Of a stretch of DNA of 64,000 bases, positions 24,647-32,299 are shown one piece after another. How positions within the stretch are numbered: the first letter of the stretch is position 1; the number at the start of each line of letters is the position of its first letter. The stretch is from Bin52 sp965243345. Its GTDB lineage: Bacteria; Pseudomonadota; Alphaproteobacteria; Thalassobaculales; Thalassobaculaceae. The translations under genes were made by a program, and so were the position numbers. The stretch lies in NCBI GenBank assembly GCA_965243345.1, contig CBDEUR010000003.1, forward strand, positions 2,666,001-2,730,000, given 5' to 3'. Below the pieces are notes generated by a model, which was given only the letters and a program-made list of their open reading frames with translations, made no database searches and was not told the DNA's origin.

Positions 24647-25516
24647 GTGGTCCAGAACGCCAGGGAGCAGGTCTTGCTCGGCCGCGTCCTCGTTGCGCTG
24701 TCGGCGGTCGCGTGGAGCGCGGCGGGGATCTTCACCAAGGGCGTCGAGGCGGACGTCTGGACAGTACTGCTCTGGCGAGGGCTCCTGGCCGGAGCCGTGA
24801 TTTCGGCGTGGCTCGCGTGGCGCCGGGGTCGGGCATGGCTCGAGGACTGGAAGTGCCTTGGCTGGCCGGGATGGTCGGCCGCAACCGTGAGCAGTGCGGC
24901 GACAGTCTGCTTCATTGCCGCGTTCAAGAACACCGCCGTTGCCAACGTGGCCATCGTCTACGCCACCGCGCCCTTCGCCGCCGCCGCCATTGCCTGGATC
25001 TGGATGCGCGAGACGCCCGGTCCCGTCACCCTGGTTTCGGCCGGGCTTTGCCTCTCTGGTGTCGCGGTCATGGTGGGAGGATCGACGGGCACTCCGGATC
25101 TGGTCGGTGACCTGCTGGCTCTTGGCATGACGGCGCTGATGGCATCGATGATGGTCATCATGCGGCGCTATCCCAACCGGCCGATGACCCTGGCGGCGGG
25201 TCCGGTTTCGTGTTTCCAGCTTGTCGCGATAGCCTGGATCGTGGGCGCTCAACTCGACGTAACCGCGCGTGATCTGGTGCTGCTCGCCGGCTTTGGCACT
25301 GTTCATGCGGCCGCCACGGTGCTGCTGGCCGAAGGGGTGCTGCGGATCCGGGCAGCCGAGGCCGCCCTGATCGGCGCACTGGAGGTGCCGCTTGCGCCCC
25401 TGTGGAGCTGGCTGATTCTCTTCGAGATCCCGCGCATGCCGACCGTCGCCGGCGGGGCTGTCGTGCTCGCGACGCTCGCCTGGTACCTGGGTCGCGAGAC
25501 CCGCGTCAAGGCCTGA
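24647..25516 (+). CDS. EamA/DMT-family exporter
   Basis: 289 residues from GTG 24647 (GGAG seven bases upstream). Ten hydrophobic helices form two EamA repeats: the first opens LVALSAVAWSAAGIFTKGVE, the second begins near VGDLLALGMTALMASMMVIMRR. The C-terminal part AAEAALIGALEVPLAPLWSWLILFE is the classical second-repeat signature. Members export amino acids or other metabolites across the inner membrane. The substrate is unknown. It is divergent from a WYL-type regulator. Confidence 0.85.
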   Translation: MVQNAREQVLLGRVLVALSAVAWSAAGIFTKGVEADVWTVLLWRGLLAGAVISAWLAWRRGRAWLEDWKCLGWPGWSAATVSSAATVCFIAAFKNTAVANVAIVYATAPFAAAAIAWIWMRETPGPVTLVSAGLCLSGVAVMVGGSTGTPDLVGDLLALGMTALMASMMVIMRRYPNRPMTLAAGPVSCFQLVAIAWIVGAQLDVTARDLVLLAGFGTVHAAATVLLAEGVLRIRAAEAALIGALEVPLAPLWSWLILFEIPRMPTVAGGAVVLATLAWYLGRETRVKA

Positions 25517-25542
25517 AACCCGCTCGTCCGCGCGGGGGTTTC
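25515..25542 (+). terminator. GC hairpin at the exporter stop codon
   Basis: GAAACCCGC (25515-25523) pairs with GCGGGGGTTTC (25532-25542), with a two-base bulge. No T-run follows, so it is only a possible terminator. Confidence 0.35.
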
Positions 25543-25785
25543 TGCAATGGCGGCACGTTCGAACAGACCATCGGGAGGCGTGGTGCCGGCCTGCGCGGAA
25601 CTACCGCGCCCGAACGATGATCGGTCGCCGCTGGATGTCCTGGTTCATGAGCCGGAGCGTCGCAGATGGCTGGTCCGCACAGGTTCGATTGCCTGCGCGC
25701 CGGCCGCGACCGGGGCGCTCGACAAACCGCCCCCCTCCACTCACTGGCGTTACACCGAGACGGTGGCCCGGCGCTATCCGCACTG

Positions 25786-26340
25786 AGCCCCACGGAGATT
25801 GGAACGAAGCTGAGCCCGACACTGCGCGCAGTCGTTGAACGGCAGCCCGTACCTTTGTGGCGACCGCAGCGCCCGATGGGCGTGTGAACGTGCCGCCCAG
25901 GGGCATGAGCACGTCGCGCATCCTCGGCGACCACATATCCGGTGGCTCAACCTGAGCGGCAGTGGCAACGAGACCGCTGCCCATGTACGTGCATCGAATC
26001 GGATGACCCTGATGTTTGCGCTTTCGAGGGCAATCCCGTGATCCTGCGCGTCTACGGGCAGGCGACGACCAGCCATCCCCGGGACGCGGACCGGGAGGAA
26101 AAGGTCGCTGATTTCCCCGGCCTTGCGGGTTCGCGGCGGATCTTCGATCCGAGACTCGATCTTGTCCGAACCTGCCGTGGAAGCGGCGTGCCGATCATGC
26201 GGTTCATGAAGAACCGCGGCGGGGAGGAGATGGTCCCGTTTTGCGAACAGACGGGACTGGAGGGCGTCACCGGGTACCGACAGCGCAGGAACACGCTCGG
26301 CATCGATGGCATGGCCACCGCGATCTTCGATGACGACTGA
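25786..26340 (+). pseudogene. Pyridoxamine 5'-phosphate oxidase-family flavoprotein, frameshifted
   Basis: Homology continues through four reading segments. Segment 1: EIGTKLSPTLRAVVERQPV. Segment 2 after a shift near 25853: FVATAAPDGRVNVPPRGMST. Segment 3 after a shift near 25930: HIRWLNLSGSGNETAAHVRA. Segment 4 after a shift near 26015: CAFEGNPVILRVYGQATT through IFDDD. Together they cover a whole small PPOX-family (FMN-binding split barrel) protein of about 185 residues. Three single-base losses, in otherwise well conserved sequence, show recent decay. A sequencing error at all three is unlikely but not excluded. Confidence 0.75.
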
Positions 26341-26411
26341 TACACCGCCTGCCTTCCGGGAAGGATCCACGCGGGCTTGTTGGGCAAACCGTGCGCACAG
26401 GGCAACGGACT

Positions 26412-26913
26412 ATGGATAGGCTGCGGCACATCAAGGGGAAGGTGTTCAAGGACCTGCATTCGGCAGAAGGGATGTTCGTGATGCCAAGTGCGTGGAACGC
26501 CAGCAATGACTGCGTGCTCGAAGAAGCCGGCTTCCCGGCAGTGGGCAGGACCGGTGAGGGTATCGCGTTCTCTCCGGATCTTTCGGACCATGCGAGAGTG
26601 CCTGCCCGGAAAGCGGAGTTGGAGCAGATCCGTCGGATTTCCGGCGCGGTTCCAATACCGGTCACCGTGGACGCCAGGAACCGCAATGAACACAGGTCGG
26701 AAGAGGTGGGTGAGACCACCCGTCGGCGGGCTTCCCTGCCGCGATATCTTCAACCTCTGCCAGATCGACCTGTCGCTGAAACTGACGACAGCAATGGCCG
26801 CGGGTGTCAGTGACATGCTCCGCGACACGGTGTGGTTTGTCGGTCTGATCGACGTCCTGGGACCGAAACCCCGGCGACCGGAGATCTGCAGCAAGAGGCC
26901 GAAGCCAGGCTGA
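26412..26913 (+). pseudogene. Isocitrate lyase/PEP mutase-family (oxaloacetate decarboxylase-like) gene remnant
   Basis: From ATG 26412, the frame gives KVFKDLHSAEGMFVMPSAWN, VLEEAGFPAVGRTGEGIAF and GAVPIPVTVDARNRNEH, which align with the start of ICL/PEPM-family proteins (usual forms: LHxxxxMFVMPNAWD, GFPAIGTTSAGIA, PVTADAENGYG). The catalytic/metal DxE region is damaged (TVDARNRNEH for TADxExGY). The homology stops near residue 110, where the family should continue for about 150 more. A possible C-terminal scrap lies in another frame near 26760-26913. This is a truncated, decayed gene. Confidence 0.65.
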
Positions 26914-26931
26914 TGCATTACCGCCGACCGG

Positions 26932-27954
26932 TCAGCCGCCCGGCTGTTCCTCGCGCGCCAGCTGCGAAATGATACCGCGCAGCATGTTGGGCCCGCGGTC
27001 GATCGCCAGCCTGACCGGCCGGCGGTCGTCCGCCCGGTCCTCGCGCCGCTGGATCGCCTCGAGGATCGCCTTGTCCTCGTCGAACGCCACCCGGAGCTGG
27101 GTGTTCATGCGCTCCCCGATCCCGGGATCGTCGAGGCCGATGTTGCGGGAGTGCGCCCAGTGATCGACGGTTTCGGTCCCGCTCACCGGGGTCAGGAAGT
27201 GCATGGCGTACAGCCGGACCCCCTCGTCGCGGTCGTCCTCCGAGGCATGGCGGGAGGTCTCGATGCTGCCGAAGTCGATCACCGCGATGTTCGGCGCGTG
27301 GAAATGGTAGTAGTGCCAGCGGTCGACCATGCCGGCGAACCCGCCGAACGCATTGAAGAACCCGATCGGCGGCGCGTTCCTGATCCAGCGCGACGTGATC
27401 ACCGTCCTGTCCCGCCGCACCACGTCGACCGGCACGCCCTCGCTCTCCGGATTGCCGAGGGTGGTGGGATGGACGAAGGCGACATGCGCCGGATCGCACA
27501 GGTTTTCCGCCAGGTGCAGGTAGTTCGCCCGGATGCGCAACGCGTCTCCGTACTCCAGTGCCCGGTCAGGGCCGAGATAGGCCGACAGATCGTGCACGGG
27601 GGTGACCGCCGCGGGATCGCCGGTCCACACCCACACCACCCCGTGCTCCTCGCACACCGGGTAGGAGCGCACGACGGCCGAGTCCGGCAGGTTCGACTGG
27701 CCCGGAATGCGCACGCAGCGGCCGTCGGGCCCGAAGGTCATGCCATGATACCCGCACTCGATCGCATCGCCGCGGATCCGGCCCATCGAGAGCGGCAGTC
27801 GCCGGTGCGGGCACTGGTCCTCCAGCGCCGCAACCGACCCGTCCGCGGTGCGGTAGACGACGATGTCCTCGTCAAGCACCCGCAGGCCGAGCGGCCGGTC
27901 GGCCAGGTCCCGACTCCAGGCGACGACGTACCAGGCGTTGCGGACGAAAGTCAT
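26932..27954 (-). CDS. Rieske non-heme iron oxygenase (VanA-like)
   Basis: 340 residues. The N-terminal Rieske [2Fe-2S] domain has C48PH50 and C67GYH70. The C-terminal domain has the mononuclear iron site D154PAH157VAFVH162. The opening MTFVRNAWYVVAWSRDLADRPLG is typical of vanillate demethylase/ring-hydroxylating monooxygenase alpha subunits, which remove methyl groups or hydroxylate aromatics. A reductase partner is needed; none is adjacent, so it may use one encoded elsewhere. It diverges from the TRAP transporter, which could import its substrate. Confidence 0.9.
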   Translation of the reverse strand: MTFVRNAWYVVAWSRDLADRPLGLRVLDEDIVVYRTADGSVAALEDQCPHRRLPLSMGRIRGDAIECGYHGMTFGPDGRCVRIPGQSNLPDSAVVRSYPVCEEHGVVWVWTGDPAAVTPVHDLSAYLGPDRALEYGDALRIRANYLHLAENLCDPAHVAFVHPTTLGNPESEGVPVDVVRRDRTVITSRWIRNAPPIGFFNAFGGFAGMVDRWHYYHFHAPNIAVIDFGSIETSRHASEDDRDEGVRLYAMHFLTPVSGTETVDHWAHSRNIGLDDPGIGERMNTQLRVAFDEDKAILEAIQRREDRADDRRPVRLAIDRGPNMLRGIISQLAREEQPGG

Positions 27955-28145
27955 GCGCCCGTCCTCCCGTCAAGCACTGCGTCCGGTGTCACTATGGTCG
28001 ATCATGTTCCTTGGCGACAGGGTGAATGACGCCGCGTGACAGGCCGGCTGTCAGCGCGCGCTTTTTCCGGCCCGTTTCACCGTGTAGTGTGGGCCGGGAC
28101 CAACAGGAGGCACTCGCCGAACAACAGAGCGTGGGAGACCTACAG

Positions 28146-29282
28146 ATGAAGTTCAGCAAAACCGGCATGACACGCCGGCTTGGCATGCTGACCGTGTGCG
28201 CAGGCGCACTGGTCGGACTTTCCGCAAACGGATCGCTGGCCGCGGACCCCGTGACACTGCGGATCGCGGCCGACCTGACCGGACCGCCGCATCCCGCCGG
28301 TATCGCGATGGAGTACTTCAAGGAACGTCTCGCCGAGGAGATTCCCGGCAGCGAGGTCCGGACGTATTTCGCCGGCGCGCTGTACCGGATCCCGGAGGCC
28401 ATCGAGGCGATGACGGACGGCAACCTCGAGATGACCTGGGGTCAGTTCGGCAAGTCCTCGCAGATCGAGCCCTACGCGAGCGTGGTGATCGGCCCGCAGC
28501 TTCTGACGACACCGGGCGCCATCAACTCGCTTGATTCCTTCGAGACCTTCAAGATGCTGCAGGACCGGTTCGCCAAGGTCCACGACGTCAAGATCTTCGC
28601 CTCGGCACACCTGAGCATGTACATGGGCGCAGGCGCCGGCTTCCGGCTGCTGAACCCCGAGGACTTCGAGAACCGGAAGATCCGCTCGATGGGACCGGCG
28701 GAGAATGCCGCGCTCAAGGCGTGGGGCGCCAACCCGACCACCATGGCCTTCGGTGACGTGCCGCCGGCACTGCAGACCGGCGTGATCGACGGCCTGCTCA
28801 CCAGTCTCGGCGGGTTCAACAACACCAAGGAACAGGCACCGTACTTCACGGTTGCCGGCATCAACGGCATCGTCGGCGACTACTACTGGATCGGTGCCTC
28901 GCTCAGCTGGTGGAACTCGCTGTCCGACGAGCAGCGCACCATCATCGAAAACCTGGTCGTCAACGACGTGATCCCGTTCCAGAAGCAGATGAACTGGTGC
29001 AACGACCGGCGCCTGGTCGACAAGTTCGAGACCAAGGACCCGTCGAAGCCCGGCATCTACGTCATGAACGCCGACGAGGCCGGCGCCCTGCGCGCCAAGC
29101 TTGGCAACGCGACGGCGGACTGGGTCAAGGCGAACACGCCGGATGATGCCAACCCGTGGGTGGACAGGTTCATCGAGGAGGCGACCGCCGCAACGGCAGC
29201 CAACCCGATGGGTTCGGATCCGCTGGAAAAGACCGACTGTGGAGAAATGGCCAAGTACTTCGCAAAGTACGTGAAGAAGTAG
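28146..29282 (+). CDS. TRAP transporter solute-binding protein (DctP family)
   Basis: 378 residues behind GGGAG at eight bases. A Sec signal peptide (LGMLTVCAGALVGLSANGSLAA) precedes the mature start DPVTLRIAADLTGPPHP. The family's ligand-binding core includes NRKIRSMGPAENAALKAWGANPTTMAFGDVPPALQTGVIDG, containing the conserved arginine that binds a carboxylate. It captures an organic acid in the periplasm and passes it to the DctQM pair encoded next. The actual acid cannot be told. A strong hairpin separates it from dctQ. Confidence 0.92.
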   Translation: MKFSKTGMTRRLGMLTVCAGALVGLSANGSLAADPVTLRIAADLTGPPHPAGIAMEYFKERLAEEIPGSEVRTYFAGALYRIPEAIEAMTDGNLEMTWGQFGKSSQIEPYASVVIGPQLLTTPGAINSLDSFETFKMLQDRFAKVHDVKIFASAHLSMYMGAGAGFRLLNPEDFENRKIRSMGPAENAALKAWGANPTTMAFGDVPPALQTGVIDGLLTSLGGFNNTKEQAPYFTVAGINGIVGDYYWIGASLSWWNSLSDEQRTIIENLVVNDVIPFQKQMNWCNDRRLVDKFETKDPSKPGIYVMNADEAGALRAKLGNATADWVKANTPDDANPWVDRFIEEATAATAANPMGSDPLEKTDCGEMAKYFAKYVKK

Positions 29283-29306
29283 CCGCGCAGGCCGTGCATG
29301 CATGAA

Positions 29307-29337
29307 GGCGGCGGGCTGCCCGTGGCAGCCCGCCGCC
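29307..29337 (+). promoter_or_regulatory. 14-bp perfect hairpin between the TRAP binding-protein and membrane genes
   Basis: GGCGGCGGGCTGCC (29307-29320), loop CGT, GGCAGCCCGCCGCC (29324-29337). No long T-run follows (GGCTTTGGG), so it looks more like a 3' mRNA stabiliser or leaky attenuator than a full terminator. It would favour binding protein over membrane subunits. Confidence 0.65.
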
Positions 29338-29358
29338 GGCTTTGGGAGGATGTGTGCA

Positions 29359-29916
29359 ATGGACGAAACTGTCGACCGGGTGTACCGGGCGCTGCGGTTC
29401 TGCCTGGACGCCATCATCGGCAACTGCGCGGCGGCGGTCCTCCTGGGAGCGACCCTGCTCGCGATCGCCGAGATCTTCCGGCGCTACATTCTCGGCGTGG
29501 TGTTCGAATGGGGCCAGGACGCGGTGACCTACATGGTCATCAGCGCCATGTTCCTGTACTTCGCCGTCACCCAGGCCCGGCGCGGTCACCTGATCATGAG
29601 CGCCGGCATCGACGCCATGCGCGCCAAGGGCATGCACCGCACCCTGGTCGTGCTGCGTACCGGCGTCTCCATACTCTCGATCTGCATCTTCAGCGGGTTC
29701 GTCACCTGGGGGATTCCCACGCTCGAGAGAACCATCCTCATGGAACGCAAGACCCAGAGCATGGTCCTGCTGGTGTGGCCGTTCCAGACCTGCCTGATCG
29801 TCGGGTTCGGGCTGATGGCGCTCGTGACCCTGTTCCACCTCTACCAGGATGTCCGCGCCCTGATGGGAACCGCGGTCTTCGCCTGGTCGCCGCCGGAAGA
29901 AGCCACCGACATCTGA
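29359..29916 (+). CDS. TRAP transporter small membrane subunit (DctQ family)
   Basis: 185 residues from ATG 29359 (GGGAGG about nine bases upstream). Four membrane helices; EIFRRYILGVVFEWGQDAVTYMVISAMF holds the family's conserved region around the second helix. It docks the binding protein and joins the large DctM subunit. An in-frame ATG at 29302 lies inside the intergenic hairpin and is unlikely to be used. Confidence 0.92.
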   Translation: MDETVDRVYRALRFCLDAIIGNCAAAVLLGATLLAIAEIFRRYILGVVFEWGQDAVTYMVISAMFLYFAVTQARRGHLIMSAGIDAMRAKGMHRTLVVLRTGVSILSICIFSGFVTWGIPTLERTILMERKTQSMVLLVWPFQTCLIVGFGLMALVTLFHLYQDVRALMGTAVFAWSPPEEATDI

Positions 29917-29934
29917 CCCAAGGGCGCTGTTGAC

Positions 29935-31221
29935 ATGCACCTTCTCGGCTCCTCCCTGATCATCCTGCTCGTGGTCGGCGCACCGATCGGGATCGCGCTT
30001 TCCGGCGCAACCATCCTGGTGGTGCTGTCGGATCCGATCATGACCCCCAAGGCCCTGTTCCGGTCCTTCTTCAGCTTCCTGTCCAGCTACACGCTGATGG
30101 CGATCCCGTTCTTCATCTACGCCGGTTTCCTGATGGAGCGGACCGGGCTGATCGCCAAGCTGTTCAAGTTCGCCGACTCCCTGATCGGCTGGCTGCCGGG
30201 CGGGTTTGCCTACGCGACGCTGCTCGCGGCAGTCATGTTCGGGGCGATTTCCGGCTCGAGCACGGCCATGGCCGCGGCGATGGGGGTCATCGCCTATCCC
30301 GAGATGATCCGCCGCGGCTACCCGGTGTGGATGGCCGCCGGCATCATTGCCTGCGGCGGCGGCATCGCCCTGCTCATCCCGCCGAGCATCACCCTGATCC
30401 TGTTCGGCATCATTACCGAGGAATCGATCGTCGCCCTGTTCTTTGCCGGCGTCGTTCCCGGCATCATGCTGGCGCTGAGCGACGCGGTGATCATCGTCGC
30501 GATCTCGTTCTACATGCGGCTTCCCTCAGGCACCTTCAGCGTTCGCAACGTCTTCACGGCGCTGTGGGAGGCATGGCCGGCCCTGCTGATGCCGGTGATC
30601 ATTCTGGGCGGGCTCTACGGCGGGCTGTTTACGCCCACCGAAGCGGGTGCGGCCGCCTGCGCCTATGCCATGGTCTACGGGCTGCTCTCCGGTGGCCTGC
30701 GGTTCCTCAGGGAACTGATGCCGACAACGAAACGCGCCGCCAACCTGACCGCCATCGTGTTCTTCGTGCTCGGCTGCGTCGGGGTGTTCCAGTTCCTGCT
30801 GGCCAACAAGGGCTGGCCGCAGGATGTGGCGAACTGGGTGAACGACCAGGGCCTGTCGCAGCTCGGCTTCCTCGTCCTGCTGCTCGTGGTCATGCTGTTC
30901 CTGTCGATGTTCCTGACCGGTGTCGCGATCCTGGTGCTGACCGTGCCGATCTTCTTCCCGGTCGCGCTTACGCTCGGGGTTGACCCGGTCCACCTCGGCA
31001 TCCTGACCGCACTCGCGATCGAAATGGGCGGCGTGATCCCGCCGGTCGGGCTCAACCTGTTCGCTGTGAGTGGAACCACCGGTGTCTCGGTCACCAAGGT
31101 CATGCAGGGCGCCATTCCGTTTCTCTTCACCGACGGCCTGGTGCTGATCCTGGTGCTGCTGTTCCCGATCCTGGCCCTGTGGCTGCCGCTGAACGCGGTC
31201 AAGTCGGCCTTCGGGAGCTGA
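29935..31221 (+). CDS. TRAP transporter large membrane subunit (DctM family)
   Basis: 428 residues with about 12 membrane helices. It has the typical DctM segments IPFFIYAGFLMERTGL, MFGAISGSSTAMAAAMGVIAYPEM, IPPSITLILFGIITEESI and GLFTPTEAGAAACAYA. It forms the sodium-driven channel of the tripartite importer. The start is 18 bases after the dctQ stop; the ribosome binding site is weak (AAGGG), which suggests coupling. Confidence 0.94.
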   Translation: MHLLGSSLIILLVVGAPIGIALSGATILVVLSDPIMTPKALFRSFFSFLSSYTLMAIPFFIYAGFLMERTGLIAKLFKFADSLIGWLPGGFAYATLLAAVMFGAISGSSTAMAAAMGVIAYPEMIRRGYPVWMAAGIIACGGGIALLIPPSITLILFGIITEESIVALFFAGVVPGIMLALSDAVIIVAISFYMRLPSGTFSVRNVFTALWEAWPALLMPVIILGGLYGGLFTPTEAGAAACAYAMVYGLLSGGLRFLRELMPTTKRAANLTAIVFFVLGCVGVFQFLLANKGWPQDVANWVNDQGLSQLGFLVLLLVVMLFLSMFLTGVAILVLTVPIFFPVALTLGVDPVHLGILTALAIEMGGVIPPVGLNLFAVSGTTGVSVTKVMQGAIPFLFTDGLVLILVLLFPILALWLPLNAVKSAFGS

Positions 31222-31302
31222 TCGCGTGCAACGCCCTGACCGGCCGGGAGAGGGCGGCGGGCTGCGCGGCCCCGGTGTGAACCCGCGGTCCGGCTGCCTG
31301 CC

Positions 31303-31331
31303 TTGATTCCGGCGGTTCTGCCTCTTATTTT
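31303..31331 (+). promoter_or_regulatory. Predicted glyQ promoter
   Basis: TTGATT (31303-31308), a 17-base spacer and TATTTT (31326-31331), about 40 bases before glyQ. Confidence 0.45.
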
Positions 31332-31369
31332 CTCGCACCCGCAGCATGACGCCGGATTGACCATCCACG

Positions 31370-32299
31370 ATGACCGACCGTGTCTCCGACAGGCCCGCGA
31401 GCGACTTCCAGTCCCTGATCCTGGCGCTGCAGCAGTACTGGGCCGACCAGGGCTGCGTGATCCTGCAGCCCCTCGACATGGAGGTCGGGGCCGGGACCTT
31501 CCATCCGGCAACCACCCTGCGGTCGCTCGGCCCGGACGACGTGTGGAACACCGCCTACGTGCAACCGTCGCGACGACCCACCGACGGCCGGTACGGCGAG
31601 AACCCGAACCGGCTGCAGCACTACTACCAGTTCCAGGTGCTGATGAAGCCGTCCCCGGCCGACAGCCAGGAACTCTACCTCGGTTCCCTGGCGGCAATCG
31701 GCCTCGATCCCATGGCGCATGACGTGCGTTTCGTCGAGGACGACTGGGAGAGCCCGACCCTGGGCGCCTGGGGGCTCGGCTGGGAGGTCTGGTGCGACGG
31801 CATGGAGGTGTCGCAGTACACCTACTTCCAGCAGGTGGGCGGCATCGAGTGCGACCCGGTGCCTCTTGAACTCACCTATGGCCTCGAGAGGCTTGCCATG
31901 TACGTCCAGGGCGTCGAATCGATCTTCGATCTCGACTGGAACGGCAGGCCCGCAAGTCACGGCGGCAAGCTCTACCGGGACATCTTCCACCAGGCCGAGC
32001 AGGAATACTCCACCTACAACTTCGAGTGCGCCGATACCGGAGCGCTCCTGCGCCACTTCGAGGATGCCGAGGCGGAGTGCGCCCGGTTGCTGCAGCGCAG
32101 CATCCCGCTGCCGCTCCCGGCCTATGACCAGTGCATGAAGGCCAGTCACCTGTTCAACCTGCTCGATGCCAGGGGTGTGATCAGTGTTGCCGAACGCCAG
32201 TCCTACATCGGACGGGTGCGGACACTGGCCCGGGGATGCTGCGAGGCCTGGATTGACGCCGGCGACAGCTGGAAGGCGCGGCAGACCGGCCATGGCTGA
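31370..32299 (+). CDS. glyQ: Glycyl-tRNA synthetase alpha subunit
   Basis: 309 residues, the usual length. It carries FQSLILALQQYWADQGCVILQPLDMEVGAGTFHPATTLRSLG and the class II motifs that bind glycine and ATP (YVQPSRRPTDGRYGENPNR). It forms the alpha2beta2 enzyme with GlyS, charging tRNA-Gly. Its stop overlaps the glyS start by eight bases, ensuring balanced synthesis. Confidence 0.98.
   Translation: MTDRVSDRPASDFQSLILALQQYWADQGCVILQPLDMEVGAGTFHPATTLRSLGPDDVWNTAYVQPSRRPTDGRYGENPNRLQHYYQFQVLMKPSPADSQELYLGSLAAIGLDPMAHDVRFVEDDWESPTLGAWGLGWEVWCDGMEVSQYTYFQQVGGIECDPVPLELTYGLERLAMYVQGVESIFDLDWNGRPASHGGKLYRDIFHQAEQEYSTYNFECADTGALLRHFEDAEAECARLLQRSIPLPLPAYDQCMKASHLFNLLDARGVISVAERQSYIGRVRTLARGCCEAWIDAGDSWKARQTGHG

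Noticed and set aside
29302..29358. Earlier ATG start for the DctQ subunit
   Set aside because: It lies next to and runs through the intergenic hairpin, and the added residues are not hydrophobic or conserved; ATG 29359 has the good ribosome binding site.
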